From the NCBI GenBank assembly GCA_049611805.1, contig JBMZAX010000020.1, forward strand, positions 1 through 19,813: a stretch of DNA of 19,813 nucleotides, in the 5' to 3' direction. Below the pieces are notes generated by a model, which was given only the letters and a program-made list of their open reading frames with translations, was not told where the DNA came from and did no database searches. The DNA is from UBA7378 sp049611805. Its GTDB lineage: Bacteria > Pseudomonadota > Alphaproteobacteria > RS24. Of the stretch, positions 1 to 7,932 are shown in pieces. The position numbers and the translations under genes are program-made. Position 1 is the stretch's first letter. Each line of letters starts with the position of its first letter.

Positions 1-1247
1 CCGATTATGTGCTGCCCGACCCCAATAAGGCCGGCTTGAGCGCGCGGCCGGCCCCGGCACCGACGCTGGTTATGACCAATTGGCAGGACATCACGCCCAT
101 GCACAGGCGTAGCCGCACGGCAACACTCAAGAAAAGTGATTCGCTGGCCGCTCTGCTGGCGCGCGAAGGCATTGAGCCGGTCGCCGCCGATGCCGCGCTC
201 GATACGTTGCAGGAAGTATTTGACCCGCGCGGCCTGAAACCGGGCCAGAAACTGCGGATTTTCACCGAATGGCCGCAAGATGCCGACCCGGACACAGATA
301 TCGGGCGGTTTGCCGGCTTTGACCTCATCCCCAGCCCGCGCCAGCGCATTATCCTGCGCCGAACAGGGCATCTTTCCTTCGACATTGTTGACCAGAACCG
401 CCCGCTCTCCGACCGGTTTTTCGTCGCCGATGCGCTGATTACCAGCAGCGTTTACGAAGCGGCGCGCGCCAGCGGCATGGCCCCCAGCCTGGTGGTCGAC
501 ATGATCCGCCTGTTTTCGTTCAATATTGATTTCCAGCGCGACATTCGCGAGGGCGACCAGTTGGAGGTTTTGTATTCGCGCCGCTTTGACGGGCGCAACC
601 AGCTTGCCGAAGAAGGCGACATTCTCTATGCCGCGCTGACCAATCGCGGCAACCGATACACTTATTGGCGGCTGGAACACGAAGACGGCAGTGTCGCGTT
701 TTATGATGAAACCGGCAAAAGCGTGCAACGCCTGTTGATGAAAACGCCGGTAGACGGCGCGCGGCTCAGCTCGCGCTTCGGCATGCGCCGCCATCCGATT
801 TTGGGCTATACCCGCCTGCATCGAGGGCTGGATTTTGCCGCCCCGACCGGCACACCGATTTATGCCGCCGGCACCGGCACGGTCGAGACCGTCAGCCGGT
901 CGCGCGAATATGGCCGCTTTATCAAAATCCAGCACTCAAACGGATATGAAACGCTCTATGCCCATCTCAGCCGCTTTGCGCGTGGCCTGAAATCCAACGC
1001 CACTGTGCGCCAGGGGCAGATTATCGGCTTTGTCGGCATGTCGGGGCTCGCCACCGGCCCGCACCTGCATTATGAGGTGCTGCATTACGGCAAGCCCGTA
1101 AACCCGCGCACGCTGGACCTACCGCCCGGACGTGAACTTGATGCGTCCGGCATCTCCGCGCTGAATGCCGCCATTGCCGGCGCTCAAAAACGCATGCGCA
1201 GTCTCGCCGCGCGCGACAACACATTGCGCTCGCTGCCGCGGCGATAA
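1..1247 (+). CDS. LysM/M23-family murein DD-endopeptidase (MepM/NlpD-like), 5' end missing
   Basis: Probable periplasmic zinc peptidase that cuts peptidoglycan cross-links. The frame is open from base 3 to the TAA at 1245-1247. A GTG at 9 is available, but the following residues are not a signal peptide, so the true start is probably left of the window. Residues are numbered from that GTG. A LysM-like/OapA-type region lies at about 40-86 (a 'DSLAALLAREGI' stretch, then 'LKPGQKLRI'). A Csd3-like second domain lies at about 120-195. The M23 domain covers about 250-370, with HRGLD (H271, D275), YAHL (H319) and HLH (H352, H354). These are the complete metal and catalytic residues of an active LytM enzyme, so a degenerate activator such as EnvC is unlikely. 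It converges on clpB with 23 bases between stops and no clear terminator. The family is confident; the exact ortholog (MepM or another M23 member) is not. Confidence 0.9.
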   Translation, partial: DYVLPDPNKAGLSARPAPAPTLVMTNWQDITPMHRRSRTATLKKSDSLAALLAREGIEPVAADAALDTLQEVFDPRGLKPGQKLRIFTEWPQDADPDTDIGRFAGFDLIPSPRQRIILRRTGHLSFDIVDQNRPLSDRFFVADALITSSVYEAARASGMAPSLVVDMIRLFSFNIDFQRDIREGDQLEVLYSRRFDGRNQLAEEGDILYAALTNRGNRYTYWRLEHEDGSVAFYDETGKSVQRLLMKTPVDGARLSSRFGMRRHPILGYTRLHRGLDFAAPTGTPIYAAGTGTVETVSRSREYGRFIKIQHSNGYETLYAHLSRFARGLKSNATVRQGQIIGFVGMSGLATGPHLHYEVLHYGKPVNPRTLDLPPGRELDASGISALNAAIAGAQKRMRSLAARDNTLRSLPRR

Positions 1248-1270
1248 TATCCCGCAAGCAAATCTGAAAG

Positions 1271-3871
1271 CTAATGAAGGCCGAGCTGGGCGGCGCCTGT
1301 TTGCAAGGCCAGCGCGCCGCCTTCAACTGCAATGCTGACCGTCGCGCCATCGGCGATTTGGCCGGACAGAATTTCATCTGCCAGCCGGTCCTGAATTTCG
1401 CGTTGCATGACCCGCTTGAGCGGTCGCGCGCCATAGACCGGATCATAGCCGCGCTCGGCCAACCAGTCGCGCGCCGGGGCCGACAGATGCAGAACCAGCC
1501 CGCGCGGGTCAACCAGCCCCTGCAGGCGGGCAAACTGGATATCGACAATATCGCCAATTTGTTCGGGCTTCAGCCTGTCGAAGATTAAAATATCATCGAG
1601 CCGGTTCAAAAATTCGGGCCGGAAATGTCCACGCACCGCTTCCATCACCGCGTCATTATGCGTAGCTGTATCTTCTGCACGCCCGTCGGCAAAATGCTCC
1701 GAGCCCAAATTCGATGTCAAAATGACCAACGTGTTGGAAAAATCAACCGTGTGCCCCTGCCCGTCGGTCAGGCGCCCGTCATCCAGCACCTGCAGCAAAA
1801 TATTGAACACATCGCTATGGGCTTTTTCAACCTCGTCAAACAGAACAATTTGATAGGGCCGACGCCGCACGGCTTCGGTCAGCACACCGCCCTCATCATA
1901 GCCGACATAGCCCGGCGGCGCACCGATCAGCCGCGCCACGGCGTGTTTTTCCATATATTCCGACATATCAATGCGGCAGATTGCGGTTTCGTCATCGAAC
2001 AAAAACTCGGCCAGCGCCTTGGTCAGTTCGGTCTTGCCGACACCCGTAGGCCCCAGAAACAAAAAGCTGCCGGAGGGCCGCGTCGGGTCTTGCAGCCCGG
2101 CGCGCGCGCGGCGCACGGCGCGGGCCACCGCAGACACGGCATGGTCTTGGCCCACCACGCGCGCATGCAGCGCAGGCTCCATATCCAATAATTTCTGGCG
2201 TTCGCCCTGCAACATTTTGTCGACCGGAATGCCCGTCCAGCGCGACACCACCGAAGCAATGTGGTCTTCATTGACGGCCTGTTCCAGCATGGTCGCATCA
2301 TCTTCTGCATCCGATGCTTCGTTGCGGTCGCGCAAAAGCTGTTCCAATTCGGGAATAATGCCATAGGCCAATTCGCTGGCGCGCTCCAACTCGCCACGGC
2401 GTTGCACCTGCTCCAGTTCGAGGCGTGCGGCCTCCAGTGCCTCTTGCGTTTTCTGGCTGTCGGCCAGCTTGTTTTTTTCCGCCTGCCAGCGCGCCGACAG
2501 GGCGGATAATTCTTCCTCAAGCGTGCCCAATTCGGTTTCAAGGCGGGCAAGGCGCGCGCGCGACATTTCGTCGGTCTCTTTGGTCAGTGCCGCGCGTTCG
2601 ATTTTCAACTGCACGACGCGCCGGTCAAGCTCGTCCAGCTCCTCCGGCTTGCTGTCGATCTGCATACGCAGACGGCTGGCCGCCTCGTCAATCAGATCGA
2701 TGGCCTTGTCGGGCAAAAACCGCTCGGCAATATAGCGTTGCGACAATTGCACGGCGGCAATAATCGCCGCATCGGAAATGCGCACCCCGTGATGCAATTC
2801 GTATTTTTCCTTGAGGCCGCGCAGAATGGAAATGGCATCGGTCTGGTTCGGCTCACCGACAAAGACCGGCTGAAAGCGCCGCGCCAGCGCCGCATCTTTT
2901 TCAACATGCTTGCGATATTCATCAAGCGTGGTTGCGCCGATACAGTGCAACTCACCGCGCGCCAAAGCGGGTTTCAAAAGATTGGACGCATCCATCGCGC
3001 CTTCTCCGGCACCGGCACCAATGAGCGTGTGCATTTCGTCGATAAACAAAATAATCTGGCCGTCGGCAGTCGTCACATCATGCAAGACGGCCTTGAGGCG
3101 TTCTTCAAACTCGCCGCGAAATTTGGCCCCTGCAATCAGCGCGCCCATATCGAGTGCCAGCAATTTTTTGTGCTGCAAACCTTCGGGCACATCGCCGTCA
3201 ATAATGCGCAAAGCCATGCCCTCGGCAATCGCCGTTTTGCCGACCCCCGGCTCACCGATCAGCACCGGATTGTTTTTCGTGCGGCGCGACAAAACCTGCA
3301 TCACGCGGCGAATTTCCTCATCGCGGCCGATAACCGGATCGAGCTTGCCTTTTTGCGCATCGGCCGTCAGGTCGCGGGCATATTTTGCCAGCGCGTCATA
3401 GCTGTCTTCGGCGCTTGACGTGTCGGCCACGCGGCCCTTGCGGTGGGCGTTCACCGCCGCCTCCAAGGCTGCACTTGTGACACCTGCCGTGCTCAGCAAT
3501 TTGGCCGTTATATCGGTGCCGTCGCACATGGCCAGCAACAGGTTTTCAAGCGTGACGAATTTGTCGCCGATTTTATCCGCCGTCCGCTCGGCGCGCACCA
3601 GCAGTTTTTGCACCGGCGGGGCAAGCGCAAGCTGGCCGGTATCGCCGGAAACGCGGGCAAGTTTTTCCACCTCATCGCGCACGGATGAAGCGAGCAGTTC
3701 CACATAACCACCGGCATTGGCAACCAGCAGGCGCGCCAGCCCGCCTGTATCGGACAACATGGCGTGCAGAATATGCAGCGCTTCCAGACGCGCATGGCCT
3801 GCGCCCAGCGCGTGCGCCTGCGCGGCCTGCAAAATTGCCTTGGTTAAATCCGAATAGCGTTCAACGTTCAC
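1271..3871 (-). CDS. clpB: ATP-dependent disaggregase ClpB (Hsp104 family)
   Basis: Cytosolic AAA+ hexamer that works with DnaK to pull proteins out of aggregates. I start it at GTG 3871 (866 aa). GGAG lies 8 bases upstream, and the protein then opens as the family does (VNVERYSDLTKAI). With this start, Walker A1 GEPGVGKT falls at 206-213 and the Walker B glutamate at 279, matching E. coli numbering as I recall it. An ATG at 3919 would add 16 residues but lies upstream of the likely -10 element. Domains: Clp-N about 1-145; NBD1 with Walker B LFIDEM; a long coiled-coil M domain about 395-525; NBD2 with GPTGVGKT at 607-614 and pore loop GYVG near 655. NBD1 pore loop 1 has Phe at 251 where E. 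coli has Tyr. No IGF/L ClpP-docking loop was noticed, as expected for ClpB. It follows DUF4167 with a 148-base gap and has a candidate heat-shock promoter. Confidence 0.97.
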   Translation of the reverse strand: MNVERYSDLTKAILQAAQAHALGAGHARLEALHILHAMLSDTGGLARLLVANAGGYVELLASSVRDEVEKLARVSGDTGQLALAPPVQKLLVRAERTADKIGDKFVTLENLLLAMCDGTDITAKLLSTAGVTSAALEAAVNAHRKGRVADTSSAEDSYDALAKYARDLTADAQKGKLDPVIGRDEEIRRVMQVLSRRTKNNPVLIGEPGVGKTAIAEGMALRIIDGDVPEGLQHKKLLALDMGALIAGAKFRGEFEERLKAVLHDVTTADGQIILFIDEMHTLIGAGAGEGAMDASNLLKPALARGELHCIGATTLDEYRKHVEKDAALARRFQPVFVGEPNQTDAISILRGLKEKYELHHGVRISDAAIIAAVQLSQRYIAERFLPDKAIDLIDEAASRLRMQIDSKPEELDELDRRVVQLKIERAALTKETDEMSRARLARLETELGTLEEELSALSARWQAEKNKLADSQKTQEALEAARLELEQVQRRGELERASELAYGIIPELEQLLRDRNEASDAEDDATMLEQAVNEDHIASVVSRWTGIPVDKMLQGERQKLLDMEPALHARVVGQDHAVSAVARAVRRARAGLQDPTRPSGSFLFLGPTGVGKTELTKALAEFLFDDETAICRIDMSEYMEKHAVARLIGAPPGYVGYDEGGVLTEAVRRRPYQIVLFDEVEKAHSDVFNILLQVLDDGRLTDGQGHTVDFSNTLVILTSNLGSEHFADGRAEDTATHNDAVMEAVRGHFRPEFLNRLDDILIFDRLKPEQIGDIVDIQFARLQGLVDPRGLVLHLSAPARDWLAERGYDPVYGARPLKRVMQREIQDRLADEILSGQIADGATVSIAVEGGALALQTGAAQLGLH

Positions 3872-3879
3872 CCGTGGCT

Positions 3880-3883
3880 CTCC
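3880..3883 (-). promoter_or_regulatory. Ribosome binding site fixing the GTG start of clpB
   Basis: GGAG on the - strand sits 8 bases before GTG 3871. No comparable site was found in front of the alternative ATG at 3919. Together with the promoter position, this supports the shorter protein. Confidence 0.6.
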
Positions 3884-3902
3884 GTAAGGCTCATTCCTAT
3901 AC

Positions 3903-3934
3903 GAGATATGGGAAGCCATTCGGGTGACAACAAG
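3903..3934 (-). promoter_or_regulatory. Candidate RpoH (sigma-32) heat-shock promoter of clpB
   Basis: On the - strand, CTTG (3934-3931) is followed after 18 bases by CCCATAT (3912-3906) and then CTCG. The alphaproteobacterial heat-shock consensus, from memory, is CTTG-N17/18-CYTATNTNNG, so element order and spacing fit well. One base of the -10 core differs, and the final G is shifted by one. Transcription would start near 3899, leaving a leader of under 30 bases before GTG 3871. That fits clpB being a classic RpoH target. The call rests on pattern matching by eye. Confidence 0.6.
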
Positions 3935-3980
3935 ATGCCCGGCAAAGATGTCGGGTAAACATGCCCGGTTACGATGTCAG
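3935..3980. repeat. Two-copy imperfect direct repeat abutting the clpB promoter
   Basis: On the + strand, 3935-3954 and 3961-3980 share ATGCCCGG-N4-GATGTC, with 16 of 20 positions identical and a 26-base period. The copy nearer clpB directly touches the CTTG -35 element. Spacing of about 2.5 helical turns could suit a dimeric regulator, or the repeat may be an old local duplication. No known operator was recognised. Confidence 0.6.
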
Positions 3981-4019
3981 ATTGCGGCGGGTCAAACCCG
4001 TCCGGATTTTCAGAAGATA

Positions 4020-4649
4020 TTACTCGTTGGCCGCCGCGCTTACATCGCCGACCGTGTCGCCGGTGCCGGCCTCAACCGCCACGTCAAGCTGGGCTTCACC
4101 CTCCTGATCGGCGGGCTTGTCCAGCTCCAGGGATTTCACATTTTCGCTCTCGGCTTCCGCGCCGGCCTCGCCGGCCCCACCGGCCTCTGTCTGATTGGCA
4201 GATTTAACCTCTGCAGACTTCGCTTCCTCAGATTGGGCATTATCCGCCTCGCCATTGCGGCGTCGACGCAACGGCCCACGGCGGCGTGACGGTTTTTCGG
4301 AAGCTTCCTGCTCGCCCTCTTCATTGCCGCGCGAGAGAACCAGAGGCGTTGCGCCATTTTCATCCGTCTCGGCAGAAGCGGCCACAGCCTCTTCGCCATC
4401 GGCTGCCGGAGCCTGCTCGGTTTGCGGCGGCTGATGCGACAGAACAATGCGGTAGTAATGCTCGGCATGTTGCAGATAATTTTCCGCCATCACGCGGTCG
4501 CCTGCCGACATCGCATCGCGCGCAAGCGCCTGATACTTGTCATAGACCTGACTGGCTGTGCCGCGCACCCGAACATCGGGGCCGTTGCTGTCATAGCTCC
4601 GGTTTACAGGATTTTGCTGGCGACGACCGCGCCCTCGTGAGCGTTTCAT
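4020..4649 (-). CDS. DUF4167 family protein (putative RNA-binding, alphaproteobacterial)
   Basis: A 209-residue cytosolic protein of unassigned function. The conserved DUF4167 part is residues 1-75: a very basic N terminus (MKRSRGRGRR), then NPVNRSYDSNGPDVRVRG, then a helical stretch with YDKYQALARDAMSAGDRV and ENYLQHAEHYYRI. From about residue 75 onward it is low-complexity: rich in Glu and Ala, with a central Arg/Lys patch (around PSRRRGPLRRRR) and an acidic tail. The Arg-rich ends fit nucleic-acid binding, but that is inference. The ATG at 4649 has AGGA 7 bases upstream. It sits between prmC (209-base gap) and clpB (148-base gap), an arrangement I recognise as common in Alphaproteobacteria; the large gaps suggest its own transcription unit. 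Family call confident, function unknown. Confidence 0.9.
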   Translation of the reverse strand: MKRSRGRGRRQQNPVNRSYDSNGPDVRVRGTASQVYDKYQALARDAMSAGDRVMAENYLQHAEHYYRIVLSHQPPQTEQAPAADGEEAVAASAETDENGATPLVLSRGNEEGEQEASEKPSRRRGPLRRRRNGEADNAQSEEAKSAEVKSANQTEAGGAGEAGAEAESENVKSLELDKPADQEGEAQLDVAVEAGTGDTVGDVSAAANE

Positions 4650-4858
4650 ATTCTTTTCCTAAAGTTCAAAACAGTTCCATGCCTCGGATCATGGCCGATT
4701 GCGATTTTGATGACCTGACGTCTTGAGTTTGAAATCTCCACACGCTGTGAACCTTGGTTTCACGATCCAAATTATTCGGCGGAGACATGCTTCGAAACAC
4801 AACCAATCAATGATGTCCGTGTTTCGGGTACTGAACCTAGCCGCAAAAGTTTTTAAAT
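4650..4858. other. Intergenic region between DUF4167 and prmC with two inverted repeats
   Basis: This 209-base gap must carry the DUF4167 promoter and the end of the prmC transcript. No convincing -35/-10 pair or terminator was seen; the T-rich bases just past the prmC stop have no GC-rich stem before them. It holds two inverted repeats: GTGAA-N7-TTCAC at 4747-4763, and CGAAACAC-N18-GTGTTTCG at 4793-4826, listed separately. No small gene with a ribosome site was found. Confidence 0.6.
4793..4826. repeat. Perfect 8-bp inverted repeat, CGAAACAC-N18-GTGTTTCG
   Basis: The arms are 4793-4800 and 4819-4826, and two G-T pairs can extend the stem outward. It lies 33 bases past the prmC stop, on the 5' side of DUF4167. 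No T-run follows on the - strand, so it is a poor intrinsic terminator. It could be an operator half-site pair or an mRNA 3' structure. Confidence 0.5.
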
Positions 4859-5734
4859 TCAAACCCCTTTTTCGGTTTTTTTAATTCGGCCCCGAACCAC
4901 CCGCGCGCGCCCTTCAAGATCTTTTTGGACACGCGGATTTTGAAATCCTTCCGCGCGCATCAAATCGCTCACCTGTTGCGCCTGATTGTGGCCGATCTCC
5001 AACACAAGATGACCGCCGGTTTCGAGGTAATCCGGCGCGGTGCGGCAAATATGGCGATAGGCGTCCAGACCGTCCGCGCCCCCGTCAAGCGCGCGCCGCG
5101 GGTCGTGGTCGCGCACTTCCACCGCCAAATTGTCAATCTCGGCGCATGCAATATAAGGCGGATTGGACATAATAACATCAAACCGCCCGCGCACGGGCGA
5201 AAACCAGCTTCCCTGCCGCAACCCGATGCGATCGCGCACATCATGGCGATGCGCGTTTTGGCGCGCAAGGCGCAAGGCACCGGCGGAAATATCAACACCC
5301 AGCCCCCGCAAACCCCGCGCATTGGCCAGCACGCTAATCAGCACACAGCCCGAACCCGTGCCCAAATCCAGCACGCGCCCCGTTTCGGGTGCCACGCCGA
5401 GCGCGGCTTCCACCAGCGTTTCGGTGTCGGCGCGCGGGTCCAGCACGGCCGGGCCAATATCGAAAGCCAGACCGAAAAACTCACGTTGACCGGTCAGGCG
5501 CGACACCGGCGTGCCCGCACAACGCGCCGCCTCCCAAATGTGCAAAGATTTGAGCGCGCGCGGCGCAATCGGCGCGTTTTCCTGCATAATCAAGGTTTCA
5601 GGCGTCAGCTCGGTGGCGGCGCACACCAGCACGCGCGCGTCCAGCATGGGTGTCGCAATACCGGCTTCGGCAAAACGCTTTGCCATGGCGCGCTGAATTT
5701 GGCCCAATTTTTTGCTGGGAGAACCAGCAGACAT
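4859..5734 (-). CDS. prmC: Peptide chain release factor N5-glutamine methyltransferase PrmC (HemK)
   Basis: SAM-dependent enzyme that methylates the glutamine of the GGQ motif in release factors, raising their activity. It has 291 residues, the usual length. The N-terminal helical domain ends near residue 95 with the family's REFFG and DPRADTETLVE stretch. SAM motif I is DLGTGSG at 123-129 and the catalytic NPPY is at 191-194. The ATG at 5734 overlaps the last base of the prfA stop (TAATG), with GAGG 7 bases upstream. Translational coupling to prfA, the gene of its substrate, is therefore likely. The C terminus is Lys-rich (RIKKTEKGV). The prfA-prmC pair is widely conserved in bacteria. Confidence 0.97.
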   Translation of the reverse strand: MSAGSPSKKLGQIQRAMAKRFAEAGIATPMLDARVLVCAATELTPETLIMQENAPIAPRALKSLHIWEAARCAGTPVSRLTGQREFFGLAFDIGPAVLDPRADTETLVEAALGVAPETGRVLDLGTGSGCVLISVLANARGLRGLGVDISAGALRLARQNAHRHDVRDRIGLRQGSWFSPVRGRFDVIMSNPPYIACAEIDNLAVEVRDHDPRRALDGGADGLDAYRHICRTAPDYLETGGHLVLEIGHNQAQQVSDLMRAEGFQNPRVQKDLEGRARVVRGRIKKTEKGV

Positions 5735-6807
5735 TATTCGGCCTCGTCCACCGCAGCCAGCCGACGGGTTTGGTCTTCGCGCGTCAAAGCCTCGATCACT
5801 TCCGACAGGCCGTCCCCCGCCAGCACTTTTTCCAGCTTGTGCAGGGTCAGGTTGATGCGATGGTCGGTCACGCGCCCTTGCGGGAAATTATACGTCCGGA
5901 TGCGCTCCGAGCGGTCGCCGGAGCCGACTTGCGATTTGCGGTCGGCGGCGCGTTCACTGTCGGCGCGCTCGCGCTCGGCTTCAAAAAGTCGGGCGCGCAA
6001 TACCTGCATCGCCTTGGCGCGGTTTTTATGTTGCGATTTTTCATCCTGCTGGCTGACCGTAATGCCGGTCGGCAAATGCGTGATGCGCACCGCGCTGTCG
6101 GTTGTGTTGACCGACTGCCCGCCGGGGCCGCTGGCGCGAAACACATCAATCCGCAGGTCTTTTTCTTCGATTTTAATGTCCACTTCCTCCGGCTCAGGCA
6201 ATACGGCCACGGTTGCCGCCGAGGTGTGAATGCGCCCGCCGCTTTCGGTTTCGGGCACGCGCTGAACACGGTGAACCCCGCTTTCGAATTTCAAAGCCGC
6301 AAACGCCCCCTTGCCGCGCATGGCGGCCACCACTTCCTTATAGCCGCCGACATCGCCTTCGGACTGATTGATAAGCTCGCATTTCCAGCCCTGCAATTCG
6401 CCGTAGCGCTGATACATGCGAAACAGATCACCGGCAAACAACGCGGCCTCATCGCCGCCCGTTCCGGCGCGCACTTCCAGAATAATGTTCAGATCATCGG
6501 CCGCATCGCGCGGCAGCAGAAGAATTTCCAGCGCCTGCTCCATCTCCGGCAATTGCGCTTCGAGATCGGCCAGCTCGGTGCCCGCAAGTTCGGCCATCTC
6601 CGCATCATCACCGGCGGCCAGACCCGCCAGCTCCTCGCGCTCGGCCAAAGCCGCGCGATAGGTTTTGATGGCGCTGACCAGCGGGTCAATCTCGGCATAT
6701 TCTTTTGACAGTTCGACAAATCGCTCGGGCGGCAGCTCGGCGTTCATTTCTTCCTGTAGCGCTTCGGCGCGCGCGATAATGGCGTCAAGACGCTCAACCG
6801 GCAGCAT
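5734..6807 (-). CDS. prfA: Peptide chain release factor 1 (RF1)
   Basis: Recognises UAA and UAG in the ribosomal A site and triggers peptide release. It has 357 residues, close to E. coli RF1. An acidic helical domain 1 occupies roughly the first 100 residues. The codon-recognition tripeptide is the PxT type, PET at 185-187 in RVPETESGGRIHTS, which marks RF1 rather than RF2 (SPF). The catalytic GGQ is at 229-231 in SGPGGQSVNTTDSAVR. The ATG at 6807 lies 3 bases past the ispG stop and has AGGGA 7 bases upstream, inside ispG, so coupled translation is likely. It overlaps prmC by one base. Confidence 0.98.
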   Translation of the reverse strand: MLPVERLDAIIARAEALQEEMNAELPPERFVELSKEYAEIDPLVSAIKTYRAALAEREELAGLAAGDDAEMAELAGTELADLEAQLPEMEQALEILLLPRDAADDLNIILEVRAGTGGDEAALFAGDLFRMYQRYGELQGWKCELINQSEGDVGGYKEVVAAMRGKGAFAALKFESGVHRVQRVPETESGGRIHTSAATVAVLPEPEEVDIKIEEKDLRIDVFRASGPGGQSVNTTDSAVRITHLPTGITVSQQDEKSQHKNRAKAMQVLRARLFEAERERADSERAADRKSQVGSGDRSERIRTYNFPQGRVTDHRINLTLHKLEKVLAGDGLSEVIEALTREDQTRRLAAVDEAE

Positions 6808-6810
6808 GTT

Positions 6811-7914
6811 CTAATCCCTGTTTTCCGTTTCCAGCGCATCCACCCTGTCTTCGACAAGCCGGACGAGATGGTCGATCATTTCCGAATGCGGCAGTTTGTG
6901 GTCGGGCTTGCCTTGAATATACACCATGCCCTGCTCGTGCCCCCCGCCGGTAAAACCAATATCCGTTTCGCGCGCCTCGCCGGGCCCGTTCACCACGCAG
7001 CCGACAATCGACATGGTGACGGGGTGGGTGATATGCGCCAGACGCTGTTCAAGTTCGCGCACCGTTTGGATGACGTCAAAGCCCTGGCGCGCGCAGGACG
7101 GGCACGAGATAATGGTGACACCGCGATGGCGCAGACCCAGCGATTTCAGCATTTCAAAGCCGACCCGCACTTCGTCTACCGGATCCGATGACAGCGAAAC
7201 CCTGAGCGTGTCGCCAATGCCGGCCCAAAGCAGACTGCCCAGCCCGATCGCGGACTTCACCGTGCCGCTGGTCAGGCTGCCGGCCTCGGTAATGCCGATA
7301 TGCAACGGGCAATCAACGGCCTCGGCAAGCTGCTGATATGCCGCCACGCTCAAAAACACATCCGAGGCTTTGACGCTGATTTTATAATCGCGAAAGCCAT
7401 GCTCCTCCAACAGGCCAACATGATAAAGCGCGCTGTCGACCATGGCTTCGGGACACGGCTCGCCATATTGTTCCAGCAAATGTTTTTCCAGCGATCCGGC
7501 ATTGACGCCAATGCGCATCGAACAGCCATTGTCGCGCGCAGCGCGCACCACTTCGCCGACCCGTTGCGCGTCACCAATATTGCCCGGATTAATGCGCAAA
7601 CACGCAGCCCCCGCTTGCGCCGCTTCGATAGCCCTTTGGTAATGAAAATGGATATCGGCGACGATTGGCACCGCGACCTGTTTCACCATTTTTGCAAGCG
7701 CGGCGGTCGAAGCTTCATCGGGACACGACACGCGCACAATATCGGCACCGGCCTCTTCCAACTGACGTATCTGGCCGACCGTGGCCGCCACATCCGGCGT
7801 CGGTGTATTGGTCATGGATTGCACGGAAATCGGCGCGTCGCCGCCCACCGGCACTTTGCCGACCATAATCTGTCGGCTTTTGCGTCTTTCAATATGTCGC
7901 CACGGCCTGAGCAT
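6811..7914 (-). CDS. ispG: 4-hydroxy-3-methylbut-2-enyl diphosphate synthase IspG (GcpE)
   Basis: Penultimate enzyme of the MEP (non-mevalonate) isoprenoid pathway. It reduces the cyclic MEcPP to HMBPP with a [4Fe-4S] cluster. The 367-residue protein opens with a TIM-barrel signature (SVQSMTNTPT, VRVSCPD, VADIHF). Cluster ligands are C271, C274 (SCPSCAR) and C306, with the fourth ligand E313 in GCVVNGPGEA. These sit one residue from the E. coli positions as I recall them. The ATG at 7914 has AAGG 6 bases upstream. It lies 18 bases after rodZ and 3 before prfA, so it is probably expressed from the lysC-ptsP-rodZ transcript. Its product feeds undecaprenyl phosphate and ubiquinone side chains, linking it loosely to rodZ and ubiG. 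Confidence 0.98.
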   Translation of the reverse strand: MLRPWRHIERRKSRQIMVGKVPVGGDAPISVQSMTNTPTPDVAATVGQIRQLEEAGADIVRVSCPDEASTAALAKMVKQVAVPIVADIHFHYQRAIEAAQAGAACLRINPGNIGDAQRVGEVVRAARDNGCSMRIGVNAGSLEKHLLEQYGEPCPEAMVDSALYHVGLLEEHGFRDYKISVKASDVFLSVAAYQQLAEAVDCPLHIGITEAGSLTSGTVKSAIGLGSLLWAGIGDTLRVSLSSDPVDEVRVGFEMLKSLGLRHRGVTIISCPSCARQGFDVIQTVRELEQRLAHITHPVTMSIVGCVVNGPGEARETDIGFTGGGHEQGMVYIQGKPDHKLPHSEMIDHLVRLVEDRVDALETENRD

Positions 7915-7932
7915 AAGCGGCCTTTCGCCTGA

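Noticed and set aside
3872..3919. ATG start of clpB at 3919
   Set aside because: The added 16 residues are unlike ClpB N termini and the ATG lies between the -35 and -10 elements of the promoter candidate.
3980..4012. Terminator between DUF4167 and clpB (CGGGT-N3-ACCCG hairpin)
   Set aside because: The stem is good but no T-run follows it on the - strand, so it is not a convincing intrinsic terminator.
4925..6229. 434-codon + strand open frame opposite prmC and prfA
   Set aside because: It spans two real genes on the other strand, has no family motif, and has no reasonable ribosome site.
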